Shown: positions 17,424 through 26,146 of the stretch, piece after piece
How the letters are laid out: each line of letters starts with the position of its first letter
How positions within the stretch are numbered: position 1 is the stretch's first letter
Assembly: GCF_004217145.1 (NCBI RefSeq)
Contig: NZ_SHKR01000003.1
Location: 47,193 to 111,192 of the forward strand
DNA length: 64,000 bases
Direction: 5' to 3'
From: Kribbella rubisoli
GTDB taxonomy: Bacteria > Actinomycetota > Actinomycetes > Propionibacteriales > Kribbellaceae
Made by a program: the position numbers and the translations under genes
The notes under the pieces: generated by a model
The model's input: only the letters and a program-made list of their open reading frames with translations
The model's database searches: none
What the model was told of the DNA's origin: nothing

Positions 17424-18212
17424 GTGTCGCGTCGTCGTGGTCTGATTGCCGGTGCCATCGGTGCCGCAGTGCTGTCGTTCGTGCTTGCGGGCTGCTCGGA
17501 CGTAGCCGCCAGCGAGACGACTCCTGCACCTTCGGCGACGACCGCTTCCTCGAGTGCAACCCCGACGGCGACTGCGACTGCGACTGCGAAGCCGACGGTC
17601 AAGCCAACGGTGACGCCGAAGCCCAAGGTGAAGCAGAAGCCGGCGTACTACGCGCTCCGCGTGGAACGGCAACTGGACAAACTCGGCTACCCGGTCGGCG
17701 ACATCGACGGTGACATCACCGCGCGCGCCAAACAGGCGCTGTGCGCGTGGCGTGAGACGAACGGGCTTCCGGTGAGCCGCGCCGGCCTGACGCTGAACGA
17801 CGCGTACTCGGTGCTCAACGCAACCAAGCGCCCCACGCCGACCCGCTCCCCCGGCATCTACGTCAACAAGACCTGCCAGATCCTGTACCAAATCGTCGGG
17901 AAGACCTATAAGCGGATCGTCTGGATCTCCACCGGCCAGCCCGGCTACGACACCCCGAACCGCACCGGCAAGGTCTGGCGCAAGTGGGCCGGCGCGCACG
18001 AGAGCAGCCTGTACGAGGACGCGTACATGTACGACTCCTTGTACTTCCTCAAGGACCGCCCCGGCATCGCGCTGCACGGCTCCCGGGTCAACTCCCTCAT
18101 CAAGCCGTATCCCGCGAGCCACCGCTGCGTCCGCGTCATGCGCCCCGAGATCCACGAGATCTACGCCGACACCCCCATCGGCACCAAGGTCCAGATCTAC
18201 GGCGAGTACTAG
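17424..18212 (+). CDS. L,D-transpeptidase (YkuD) lipoprotein
   Basis: A 262-residue exported protein. The signal peptide ends in the lipobox LAGC at about residues 20-23. A Thr/Ala/Lys/Pro-rich spacer (about 28-75) would cross the cell wall. A short peptidoglycan-binding-like segment (VERQLDKLGYPVGDIDGDIT) is followed by the YkuD domain with HGSRVNS and the catalytic SHRCVRV, Cys near residue 235. It would form 3-3 cross-links in peptidoglycan. The start is GTG 17424 with AAGGGG upstream. It appears monocistronic. Confidence 0.9.
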   Translation: MSRRRGLIAGAIGAAVLSFVLAGCSDVAASETTPAPSATTASSSATPTATATATAKPTVKPTVTPKPKVKQKPAYYALRVERQLDKLGYPVGDIDGDITARAKQALCAWRETNGLPVSRAGLTLNDAYSVLNATKRPTPTRSPGIYVNKTCQILYQIVGKTYKRIVWISTGQPGYDTPNRTGKVWRKWAGAHESSLYEDAYMYDSLYFLKDRPGIALHGSRVNSLIKPYPASHRCVRVMRPEIHEIYADTPIGTKVQIYGEY

Positions 18213-18302
18213 GCGAGTTCGGTCCTCGATACAAGACGGACCGCTCAAGCTTTGTCGCGTCGCACGAGACGGGCGGGGCATCACGCTGGCAAAGTCTTCT
18301 CT

Positions 18303-19604
18303 ATGTCTCTCCCCCTCCAGGACGAGCAAGACCTGGCCTCGGTCACCGCGCTCGCGGCCACCGCGGTCGATCCCGGCGGCGTGCTGCGCATGAAGCTCGT
18401 GCCCCTCGACCGCATCGCGCAGGCAGCGTCGTCCGGGCTGGGCGCGGCGCCGAGCTGGCACGTCTTCTGCGTCGACAACGGGATCGCGTTCACCCCCGAC
18501 GTCGGCGTACTCGGCGATCAGCGGCTGCGACCCGATCTGCACGCAGCGCGGGTGCTGGACGACGGGCTGGCGTGGGCTCCGGCGGAGTTCTACGAGCAGT
18601 CGGGCGAGCTCTCTGCGCTGTGCACGCGTGGCCGGTTGCGCGAGACGGTCCGTGATCTGGCAGCGCTCGGGGTCACCGCGACAGTCGGCTGCGAGGTCGA
18701 GTTCGTGCTCACGGCCGCCGATGGATCAGCGCTGGGCGAGCGGCCGTGGAACTGTTACGGGGTCACCGCGGCCTTGGATCGGGAGGAGTTCCTGCTGAGC
18801 CTGCTCGACGACTTCCGGGTCGCGCGCCTCGACGTCGACCAGTGCCACGCGGAGTACGGCGACAGCCAGTACGAGATCTCCTTTGCCCCCGCCGATCCGC
18901 TCGCGGCAGCCGACGCAACTGTGCTCGCCCGGATCGTGATCGGGCGTGCGGCCCGGCGCGCGGGGCTGGCCGCGTCCTTCTCGCCGGTGCCGTTCGCGGG
19001 CGGCAGCGGCAACGGCGCCCACGTGCACGTTTCGCTCGACCGCGACGGCGTACCACTGTTGTCCGGCGGGCACGGGCCGCACGGGCTGACCGCCGAGGGC
19101 GGGGCGGCGATCGGCGGCATCGTCGCCGGGCTGTCCGAGGTGATCGGTGTACTCGCCGGATCGGTGCTGTCCGGCGGACGGCTGCTTCCCGATCACTGGT
19201 CCGGCGCCTTTCCCTGCTGGGGCCTGGAGAACCGCGAGGCGGCGGTCCGGCTGTGCGCAGTCGAGGCGGGCAACGCGAACATCGAGGTCAAATGCGTCGA
19301 CCCGTCCGCCAATCCCTATCTCGCGATCGCGACGGTGCTTGGCCTGATCGCGGACGGACTGCGGCGCGAGGCGCCGTTACCCGCCGAGGTGACGACACAT
19401 CCCGCGGACGCCGGGCACCCGACGCTGCCTGCCGACCAATCCACCGCGCTCGACGCACTCCAGGATTCGGCGCTGGCCCGTCGGATCCTCGGCCCGGACC
19501 TGCTGTCCGCGCTGCTCGCCGTACGGCGCCACGAGGTCGCCGTCTTCGCCGACCGGGATCCGTCGGCAGTCGCCGACCGGTTGCGATTCTCGTGGTCGGC
19601 ATGA
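18303..19604 (+). CDS. glutamine-synthetase-family ligase
   Basis: A 433-residue protein of the GlnA fold. Metal-binding residues are seen in VGCEVEFVL and AEYGDSQYEISF, the GNGAHVHVSL strand holds the conserved His, and ENREAAVRLC and VEVKCVDPSANPYLA-like segments match the C-terminal catalytic part. It is shorter than GlnA and most like the gamma-glutamyl-amine ligases or the C-terminal half of fungal FluG. The start ATG 18303 is preferred to ATG 18252, which gives a basic, poorly conserved extension. It overlaps the following amidohydrolase by ATGA, so the two are made together. Confidence 0.82.
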   Translation: MSLPLQDEQDLASVTALAATAVDPGGVLRMKLVPLDRIAQAASSGLGAAPSWHVFCVDNGIAFTPDVGVLGDQRLRPDLHAARVLDDGLAWAPAEFYEQSGELSALCTRGRLRETVRDLAALGVTATVGCEVEFVLTAADGSALGERPWNCYGVTAALDREEFLLSLLDDFRVARLDVDQCHAEYGDSQYEISFAPADPLAAADATVLARIVIGRAARRAGLAASFSPVPFAGGSGNGAHVHVSLDRDGVPLLSGGHGPHGLTAEGGAAIGGIVAGLSEVIGVLAGSVLSGGRLLPDHWSGAFPCWGLENREAAVRLCAVEAGNANIEVKCVDPSANPYLAIATVLGLIADGLRREAPLPAEVTTHPADAGHPTLPADQSTALDALQDSALARRILGPDLLSALLAVRRHEVAVFADRDPSAVADRLRFSWSA

Positions 19605-20752
19605 GCGCCGAAGGAACCGCCACGGAATCGTTCGCGGAGTTCGTGGCCGGACTGCCGCTGGTCGACCATCACTGCCACGGCGTGCGGACCGGCACGACCA
19701 CGGACGCCGATTTCGAACTGCTGGCCACCGAGTCGGACTGGCCCGCCCCGCCCGGCACATCGGTGTTCGATAACCCGTTCGGCATCGCCGTACGTGCGCT
19801 ATGCGCCCCGCTGCTCGACCTGCCGCGACACTGCACGGCCGAGGACTATCTGAGGCGACGCGGCGAACTGGGCGACCAGGAGGTCAGCGCTCGTCTGCTG
19901 GCCGCGAGCGGCACCGAGAAATACCTGCTCGACACGGGTTTTCGCGCCTCAACCATCATGACGCCGCCCGAGATGGCGCAGTTGACCGGCGCCGCCACCC
20001 AGGAGATCGTGCGGCTGGAGGCGCTGGCCGAATCGATCGCGCCCGACTGCACCGCGGCCGGTTTCTCCAGTGCCTTCGAGGACGCGCTGGAACGAGCGCT
20101 CGAGCATGCCGTCGGCGTCAAGTCGATCATCGCCTACCGGTACGGACTCGACTTCGACCCGGCTCCGCCGACGAACGCCGAGGTGACGGCGGCCGCCGGC
20201 CGGTGGCTGGCAGGAATCGAGGCGGGTGGCCTGGTCCGACTCACCGATCTGGTGCTGCTGCGGCATCTCCTGTGGCGCGCGGTCGGGTTCGGCAAGCCCA
20301 TCCAGCTGCACGTCGGCTTCGGCGATGCGGACATCGTGCTGCACCGCTGCGATCCCTCCCACCTCACCGAGTTCGCGCACGCGACCCGCGAGACCGGCGT
20401 ACAGCTGATGCTGCTGCACTGCTACCCGTACATCCGGGAGGCGGGGATTCTCGCGCAGCTGTTCCCACACGTATGGATGGACACGTCGTGCGCGGTCTCG
20501 CACACCGGCCCGTCCAGCGAGACGCTGGTGCGGCAGTCACTGGAGAGCGCGCCGATGCACAAGGTGCTCTACGCCTCGGACGCGTTCGGCCTGCCCGAGC
20601 TGTACCTGTGCGGCGCTCAGCTGTGGCGCCGGGCCGTGGCCAGGATCCTCGGTGAGTGGGTGGCCGAGGGGTTCGCCGGCGAAACCGACGCCCGTCGCTA
20701 TGCCGAGCTGCTGGGGCGCGGCAACGCGATCCGCGCGTACGGTCTGGAGTAG
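19601..20752 (+). CDS. FluG-like amidohydrolase
   Basis: A 383-residue metal-dependent hydrolase. The first strand carries LVDHHCHG (HxH metal ligands), QLHVGFGD supplies another His, LLHCYPY a further one, and YASDAFGLPELY the catalytic Asp. It matches the amidohydrolase half of FluG. Together with the upstream glutamine-synthetase-like gene it recreates FluG as two polypeptides. A plausible role is making and cleaving gamma-glutamyl conjugates of a small amine. That role is inference. Confidence 0.82.
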   Translation: MSAEGTATESFAEFVAGLPLVDHHCHGVRTGTTTDADFELLATESDWPAPPGTSVFDNPFGIAVRALCAPLLDLPRHCTAEDYLRRRGELGDQEVSARLLAASGTEKYLLDTGFRASTIMTPPEMAQLTGAATQEIVRLEALAESIAPDCTAAGFSSAFEDALERALEHAVGVKSIIAYRYGLDFDPAPPTNAEVTAAAGRWLAGIEAGGLVRLTDLVLLRHLLWRAVGFGKPIQLHVGFGDADIVLHRCDPSHLTEFAHATRETGVQLMLLHCYPYIREAGILAQLFPHVWMDTSCAVSHTGPSSETLVRQSLESAPMHKVLYASDAFGLPELYLCGAQLWRRAVARILGEWVAEGFAGETDARRYAELLGRGNAIRAYGLE

Positions 20753-20875
20753 CCACGGACCTGGAAGAGGCACGGACCTGCGATCGCGGTGCTGAGCTGT
20801 CGAGCCACGACATTCGCGCTTTCCTCGGCGTACACCTGCAGCCGCGTCTCGCCGACGGCCAGTTCTCCGCAGCGC

Positions 20876-21772
20876 CTAGCCTCTGATCCGCGGCTGCCAC
20901 ATTTCGTAATTTCCGCATTCCGCGGTGATCTCGGCCGTTTCCTGAGCTGCGGCGAGAAAGTCGTCGACCATTCGCGAGCTGCGCGATTCCGCCACCGCGA
21001 GGTAAACCTGTTCAGGCGACAAGTCCGGGATCGGCACATAGCTGATATCGGGGCGTGAGTAGAACACGGTCTCCGACCGTCCGACGAACGAGATGCCCCG
21101 GCCTGCCGCGACGTGCTCGAGCTTCTCCTCCACCCCGCGCGCCCGGAGTCCGGAGTCGGGGTGCGGGCGCCTGGTGGGCTGCGTGCTCGGGTCGGCGTGC
21201 CAGACCACTGGCTCACCGTCCAGGTCAGCTTCGGAGACCTCCTCCTTGCCGGCCAACCGGTGGTCGCCGGGCAGCGCCACCATGAGCGGCTCGGTGTAGA
21301 GCGGAGTCAGGCGCAGCCCGGTCTCATCGACAGGCAGCCGCACGTAGCCGACGTCGACGCGACCGTCCAGCAGCATCAGGGCCTGGTCGTCCCATTCCAT
21401 CCGCTGCACGTCCACGACCACGTCCGGATTCCGGGCCTCGAACGCCCGCGCCGCCGGGATGACCGGGATTCCGGTCCGGAAGCCGATCACCAGCCGCCGG
21501 CTCCCGCGGCCGGCCACGGACACCCGGCGCTGGATCGCGCGCACCGAGGCCAGCAGCGGACCAGCGTCGTCCAGCAACTGTCGACCCGCGTCGGTCAGCT
21601 CCACGCCGTGGCTGTCCCTGGCGAACAGCGAGGCACCGAGATCCTTTTCCAGAGCACGGATCTGCCGGCTGAGCACCGGTTGCGCGATGTGCAGCTCCTC
21701 GGCGGCGCGACCGAAGTGCAGCCTGTCCGCGACAGCGACGAAGTAGCGCAGCTTGCGCAGGTCCAGATCCAT
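20876..21772 (-). CDS. LysR-family transcriptional regulator
   Basis: A 298-residue LysR protein. The winged helix is at residues 1-65 (LRYFVAVADRLHFGRAAEEL, IAQPVLSRQIRALEKDLGASLF). The effector domain follows from RLVIGFRTGIPV. It is divergent from the four-gene oxidoreductase operon at 21958 and most likely controls it. Redox-responsive LysR proteins facing NADPH oxidoreductases are a common pattern. The start is ATG 21772. The 185-base intergenic region carries a paired GAATTC motif. Confidence 0.9.
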   Translation of the reverse strand: MDLDLRKLRYFVAVADRLHFGRAAEELHIAQPVLSRQIRALEKDLGASLFARDSHGVELTDAGRQLLDDAGPLLASVRAIQRRVSVAGRGSRRLVIGFRTGIPVIPAARAFEARNPDVVVDVQRMEWDDQALMLLDGRVDVGYVRLPVDETGLRLTPLYTEPLMVALPGDHRLAGKEEVSEADLDGEPVVWHADPSTQPTRRPHPDSGLRARGVEEKLEHVAAGRGISFVGRSETVFYSRPDISYVPIPDLSPEQVYLAVAESRSSRMVDDFLAAAQETAEITAECGNYEMWQPRIRG

Positions 21773-21871
21773 CGAGCCTCCCGGTCCGGCGATGCCTTCA
21801 AGGTATCACCACGGCTGAAAGAGGTCTTGGACACGCGCTCCGGCCAGTGGCATTGTCAATGGGGCACGAGC

Positions 21872-21890
21872 GAATTCGATCGAGGAATTC
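21872..21890. promoter_or_regulatory. possible LysR or promoter-proximal site
   Basis: Two GAATTC hexamers (21872-21877 and 21885-21890) are separated by 7 bases, giving a 19-base inverted repeat. It lies 67 bases before the first oxidoreductase start and within the region shared with the divergent LysR gene. It fits a dimer-binding site, but there is no direct evidence. Confidence 0.3.
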
Positions 21891-21957
21891 CGCACCGGAT
21901 TCTTACCGGGAATGGGCGGGAATGCCGTGCTGTCCAGCTCCAGAAAGCAGGAACACC

Positions 21958-22581
21958 ATGAGCAGCGTCAGTTTTATCGGCCTGGGCGGAATGGCCCGCG
22001 CAATAGCGGCTCGCGCGATCGCGGGCGGCAATTCGGTCGAGCTCGTCGGCCGCGATGCCGCCAAGGCTAAGGACCTGGCTGCGGAGTTCGGCGGCGGGGC
22101 CACGGTGGGGACGTTCGGCACGGTCCCTGCGGGCGACATCGTCGTACTCGCTGTGCCGTACACCAGCGCTGTCGCGGTCGTCACCCAGTACGGCGATGCG
22201 CTGGCCGGCAAGGTCATCATCGACATCTCCAATACCTTCGACGCCGACGCAACCGGACTCATCACGCCCGACGGCACGTCCGGAGCACAGGAGATCGCCA
22301 AGGCCGCACCGGCAAGCGCGCACGTCGTGAAGGCGTTCAACACCGTCTTCGGCCACGTCCTGGCCAAGAACCGTCCGTTGGACGTGCTCTTCGCCGGGGA
22401 CGACGCGCGGGCCAAGGCCGAAGCGTCGACGTTCATCGAGAGCCTCGGGCTGCGTCCGCTCGACGTCGGCGGCCTGCAGATGGCCCGCTGGCTGGAAGGC
22501 GTCGGGCCGCTCCTGATGGGCCTGGCCCGCCACGGCGCGGGCACCTTCGACATCGCCCTCGGCGTCAACGTTCTCGGCTGA
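21958..22581 (+). CDS. NADPH-F420-reductase-like oxidoreductase, copy 1
   Basis: A 207-residue protein with a Rossmann fold from residue 1: SFIGLGGMARAIAARAIAGG, then LVGRDAAKA, where the Arg suggests NADP. VVLAVPYTSA, VIIDISNTFD and VVKAFNTVFGHVL are typical of the F420-dependent NADP reductase/NAD-binding group. ATG 21958 follows GCAGGA. It is the first gene of the operon. The fourth gene is a close paralogue. Whether F420 is the partner is not shown. Confidence 0.82.
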   Translation: MSSVSFIGLGGMARAIAARAIAGGNSVELVGRDAAKAKDLAAEFGGGATVGTFGTVPAGDIVVLAVPYTSAVAVVTQYGDALAGKVIIDISNTFDADATGLITPDGTSGAQEIAKAAPASAHVVKAFNTVFGHVLAKNRPLDVLFAGDDARAKAEASTFIESLGLRPLDVGGLQMARWLEGVGPLLMGLARHGAGTFDIALGVNVLG

Positions 22582-22611
22582 GCCCACCACCTACCCGCAC
22601 AAGGACACACC

Positions 22612-23547
22612 ATGCGCGTTTTCGTCGCCGGCGGGACCGGCCATTCCGGTTCGTACATCATTCCTGAGCTCCTCGCCACTGGGCACGAGGTCACTGCCCT
22701 GGCCCGGTCTGACACGGCCGCGGCGGCACTGTCCGCGCTCGGCACGAAGGTACGTCTCGGCGACCTCCAGGATCTCGACGGGCTGAAGGAGGCGGCCGCG
22801 GACGCCGACGGCGTCATCCACGTCGCGCACCGGCAGGACCTGCTGCTCTCCGGCGGGATGGACGCCGTGGCCGCGGCGGAGGTCCCGATCATGCTCGCGT
22901 ACGGCGAGGCGCTGGCGGGCACCGGGAAACCGCTCGTCGCGGCCGGGAGCATCGGCTCGCCGGGGAACCTGGGCCGGCCGGCCACCGAGGACGACCCGGC
23001 CCTTGCCGTCGGCAACGAGCACAGCGGCACCCTGCGGGCTCGCAACGTCGTGGAGACCGCCGTGGTCGGCCTCGCCGAGCGGGGAGTGCGTGCATCGGTC
23101 GTGCGGCTTGCCAACATCGCATACAGCACGACCGATGGTTCCGGCTTCCTCGTGCAGCTGATCGCGCTCGCGAAGGAGAAGGGCTTCGTCGGCTACCCCG
23201 GAGACGGTACGAACCTGTGGAACGCCGTGCATGTCCGCGACAGCGCCTCCTTGTTCCGGCTGGCGCTGGAGAAGGGGCCGGCCGGCAGATACTGGCACGC
23301 GGTCGGAGACGGGGGCATCCCGCTCCGCGCGATCGCCGAGGCCATCGGCAGCCGGCTGGGCCTGCCCGTCGTGAGCGTACCCGTCGACGAGCTGGTGCTA
23401 CCGGGGTACTTCGGGTTCCTCGCGAACATTGTCACGCAGACCTACCCGGCCTCGAACCTCATCACTCGCAGAACCCTCGGCTGGGAACCCATCCAGCCCA
23501 GCCTGCTCGCCGATCTGGACAACGGCCACTACTTCTCCGCCGGCTGA
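22612..23547 (+). CDS. NAD(P)-dependent epimerase/dehydratase-like SDR
   Basis: A 311-residue extended or atypical SDR. The N-terminal nucleotide-binding motif is VFVAGGTGHSGSYI. The remainder resembles the 3-beta-HSD/YwnB-like group (EALAGTGKPLVAAGSIGSPG, FVGYPGDGTNLWNAVHVRD). The canonical YxxxK is not obvious. ATG 22612 follows AAGGACACACC, 30 bases after copy 1. It is probably a reductase of a small carbonyl compound or quinone. The substrate is unknown. Confidence 0.85.
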   Translation: MRVFVAGGTGHSGSYIIPELLATGHEVTALARSDTAAAALSALGTKVRLGDLQDLDGLKEAAADADGVIHVAHRQDLLLSGGMDAVAAAEVPIMLAYGEALAGTGKPLVAAGSIGSPGNLGRPATEDDPALAVGNEHSGTLRARNVVETAVVGLAERGVRASVVRLANIAYSTTDGSGFLVQLIALAKEKGFVGYPGDGTNLWNAVHVRDSASLFRLALEKGPAGRYWHAVGDGGIPLRAIAEAIGSRLGLPVVSVPVDELVLPGYFGFLANIVTQTYPASNLITRRTLGWEPIQPSLLADLDNGHYFSAG

Positions 23548-23584
23548 CGGCCGTTCCGGATATTCATCAATTCAAGGAGTAATC

Positions 23585-24319
23585 GTGGGAAAGCTCGATG
23601 GCAAGGTAGCTGTGATCACCGGCGGATCAACCGGTATGGCGCTGGCCGGCGCCGAATTGTTCGTAGCCGAAGGAGCCCATGTCTTCATCATGGGCCGGCG
23701 GAAGGACGCGCTGGACGACGCCGTACAGCAGATCGGCCGCAACGTGACCGCCGTACAAGGCGATGCGGCCGACCTGGACGACCTCGACCGTTTGTACGAA
23801 ACGGTCAAGAACGAGAAGGGCTCGATCGACGTCCTGTGGGCCAGCGCAGGGATGGGCGAACCGGGCAAGCTCGGTGAGATCACCGAGGAGCAGTTCCATG
23901 CCGCGTTCTGGCTGAACGCACGCGGGACGCTGTTCACGGTGCAGAAGGCCCTGCCGTTGATGAACGACGAGGGCTCGATCTTCATGACTGGGTCGAACGC
24001 CTCGCTCGGCGCCTTCCCCGGCTGGAGTCTGTACGCCGGGAGCAAGGCCGTGCAGCAGGCCTGGGCCCGCGTGTGGCTCAACGAGTTGAAGGACAGGCGG
24101 ATCCGGGTGAACGTGCTCACCCCCGGCCAGGTCGCGACAGCCAAGCAGGAAGAACTGTTCGACGAGGAAACGAAGGCGGCGTTCGAGTCGCTGATCCCGC
24201 GGGGAAAGATGGGCCGCCCCGAGGAGATCGCCGCCGTCGCCCTGTTCCTCGCCTCCGACGACTCCAGCTACGTGAACGGCCTGGAACTGGTCGCCGACGG
24301 CGGCACCACAGCAATCTGA
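23585..24319 (+). CDS. short-chain dehydrogenase/reductase
   Basis: A 244-residue classical SDR. The cofactor motif is VITGGSTGMALAGAELF, in which the usual GIG is GMA. The catalytic Ser lies in MTGSNASLG, YxxxK in YAGSKAVQQ, and the C-terminal DDSSYVNGLELVADGG is standard. GTG 23585 is chosen because AAGGAG lies 6 bases before it. It is the third gene of the LysR-linked operon. Confidence 0.88.
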   Translation: MGKLDGKVAVITGGSTGMALAGAELFVAEGAHVFIMGRRKDALDDAVQQIGRNVTAVQGDAADLDDLDRLYETVKNEKGSIDVLWASAGMGEPGKLGEITEEQFHAAFWLNARGTLFTVQKALPLMNDEGSIFMTGSNASLGAFPGWSLYAGSKAVQQAWARVWLNELKDRRIRVNVLTPGQVATAKQEELFDEETKAAFESLIPRGKMGRPEEIAAVALFLASDDSSYVNGLELVADGGTTAI

Positions 24320-24347
24320 ATCGAGGACCAGGAAGAGAGGGCACATC

Positions 24348-24980
24348 ATGAGCGGCATCAGCATCATCGGCTCGGGGAACATGGCCAGCACCATCGGCAC
24401 CCTGGCAATCGCGGGCGGCCATACCGTCGAAGTGATCGGCCGCGACGCGGCCAAGTCCGCGGCTCTGGCCAAATCGCTCGGCGGCGGCGCCACGGCCGGG
24501 ACATTCGGTATCGCGCCGGCAGGCGACATCGTCATCCTCGCGGTGCTTTTCGACAGCGCCGTGCCGGCGGTCCGCGCGTTCGGAGACACGCTGGCCGGCA
24601 AGATCATCGTCGACATCACCAACCCGTTCGACGCCACCGGCACCGGGCTGGCCGTTCCTCACGACACCTCGATCGCGCAAAGGGTGGCCGAGGCCGCGCC
24701 CTCGAGCGCCAAGGTCGTGAAGGCGTTCAACACCCTGTTCCGCCACGTGCTGGCCCAAGGCGGCCCGGTGGATGTGTTCATGGCCGGTGATGATGCGCAG
24801 GCCAAGGCGAGCGTGTCAGCGTTCATCGAGAGCCTCGGACTCCGCCCGCGGGACACCGGCGACCTGCGCATGGCCCACTGGGTAGAGGGAGCGGGCGTGT
24901 TGACGATGGGCTTGGCCCGCCACGGTGTGGGGAACTTCGACTTCTCCCTCGGCATCAACAACCTGCCCATGAACCCTTAG
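24348..24980 (+). CDS. NADPH-F420-reductase-like oxidoreductase, copy 2
   Basis: A 210-residue paralogue of the protein at 21958. The same segments recur in the same order (SIIGSGNMASTIG, VIGRDAAKSAALAKSLGGG, GTFGIAPAGDIVILAV, VVKAFNTLFRHVL, FIESLGLRP). Similarity extends over the whole length, so it arose by duplication inside the operon or by recruitment of a near relative. GAGAGG lies ahead of ATG 24348. It closes the operon, and no terminator hairpin is evident after it. Confidence 0.82.
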   Translation: MSGISIIGSGNMASTIGTLAIAGGHTVEVIGRDAAKSAALAKSLGGGATAGTFGIAPAGDIVILAVLFDSAVPAVRAFGDTLAGKIIVDITNPFDATGTGLAVPHDTSIAQRVAEAAPSSAKVVKAFNTLFRHVLAQGGPVDVFMAGDDAQAKASVSAFIESLGLRPRDTGDLRMAHWVEGAGVLTMGLARHGVGNFDFSLGINNLPMNP

Positions 24981-25006
24981 AAATAAGGCTCCCGCTAACA
25001 GACCCA

Positions 25007-25299
25007 GGTGCCGCCGAAGGGTTGGGCTGCCGCGCTGTGCCACCTTCAGCGGGACGCTGGAAGGCGAGACGTTCACGTCGTTCGCACGGCAACTGCCAGT
25101 GCCCGGTTTGCGGGACGGCATCGCGCTCCGGTTCGGGGACCCGAAGGATCGGAAACTGACGTCCGAGTCCTACCGCGCGTACGTCGCCAGAGGTGGCACT
25201 CTACTGACGCTGAAAGCCCGCAGCGAGACCTTCCCGACCGACGCCGCGTTCATCCAGTTCCTCAACACCGCAGTCGCTCGGCTCGACGCTGTTGACTAG
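25007..25299 (+). pseudogene. possible fragment of an unrecognised gene
   Basis: An open frame reads FSGTLEGETFTSFARQLPVPG and on to LDAVD with good third-position GC, but it has no start codon upstream. The only start is an internal GTG at 25099, giving 66 residues. I do not recognise the sequence. It may be the 3' part of a truncated gene left in the 316-base gap between the oxidoreductase operon and the sigma-like gene. Confidence 0.35.
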
Positions 25300-26129
25300 T
25301 GGCGGCGCTCTATGTGAGGTCTGAGGGTGCCGTCGTAGGGGTTGGGTGGGAGGCCTTGGAGGAGGTCTGGTAGGTGGAAGGTTTGGAAGAGGGAGAGGTC
25401 GAAGAAGGCGACTGCGTGGATTATTGCGGTCGCGGTGAGGGTGAGGACCTGGATCTGGAAGGCGCGGTGGACGTTGTCCTTCGGGTCTCGCATGTAGACG
25501 GCGAAGGCGGGTAGGCCGTTGGCTTTCAGGGGGACGAGGTACTGGTCGCCGGGGCGTTCGGCTGGGCAGTGGGTGGAGATGAGGCGGCCGATGTCGCGGG
25601 CGCCGCGGAACCAGGAGGTGAACGGCGGCATCTCCCAGATCGCGTCGTCGGTGAAGAGCGTGACGATTGCGGGTACGTCGTACTGCTCGAACGCCGCGCG
25701 ATACCGGGTCAGCAGAGCTTCGTCGGGTACGACGGTCGGCGCTGCGACGACCGGCACGGGACGTACGTCGCCCAGCAGGGTCGTGATGCGAGCAGTGGGC
25801 CAGCCCTCGATGTCGTGGAGGATGGTGGCGGCGCGCGAGAGCGGGGCGACGCGTTGGAGGGCGGCGACCAGGCCGAGGTCGATCGGGCGGCCGTCCATCA
25901 GGTGCTCGGGGATGGGCTCGAGCCAGAGGATCTCCGGGCTTTCCGAGAGTGCGCCCTCCGGATGCGCGCTGGGAGCGGCCAGGTCGGACGGAAGCGGACG
26001 GGTGCCGGCGCGAGCGAGACAGGCGAGAGTGGCATCCCCGTAGTTGGATACGCTGCCGGCGATCTCGACGGCGTCCGTGATGGAGCCGAGCATGCGGTAG
26101 CAGTGCGCGATCAACCCGGAGTCGTCCAT
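25296..26129 (-). CDS. SnoaL-tailed ECF41-like sigma factor lacking most of region 2
   Basis: A 277-residue protein. It begins HCYRMLGSITDAVE like an ECF41 (SigJ-type) sigma factor but then lacks the EDAVQETLLRAW core of region 2. The linker (ILWLEPIPEHL) and part of region 4 (AALQRVAPLSRAATILHDIEGW) are present, but the final recognition helix is shortened. From about residue 150 a SnoaL-like domain runs (LLTRYRAAFEQYDVPAIVTLFTDD, YLVPLKANGLPAFAVYMRD). ATG 26129 has GGAG 6 bases ahead, and the start lies 17 bases after the TetR gene, so the pair is co-transcribed. It is unlikely to bind core polymerase normally. Confidence 0.7.
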   Translation of the reverse strand: MDDSGLIAHCYRMLGSITDAVEIAGSVSNYGDATLACLARAGTRPLPSDLAAPSAHPEGALSESPEILWLEPIPEHLMDGRPIDLGLVAALQRVAPLSRAATILHDIEGWPTARITTLLGDVRPVPVVAAPTVVPDEALLTRYRAAFEQYDVPAIVTLFTDDAIWEMPPFTSWFRGARDIGRLISTHCPAERPGDQYLVPLKANGLPAFAVYMRDPKDNVHRAFQIQVLTLTATAIIHAVAFFDLSLFQTFHLPDLLQGLPPNPYDGTLRPHIERRH

Positions 26130-26146
26130 ACCTACTCCATCTGCGG

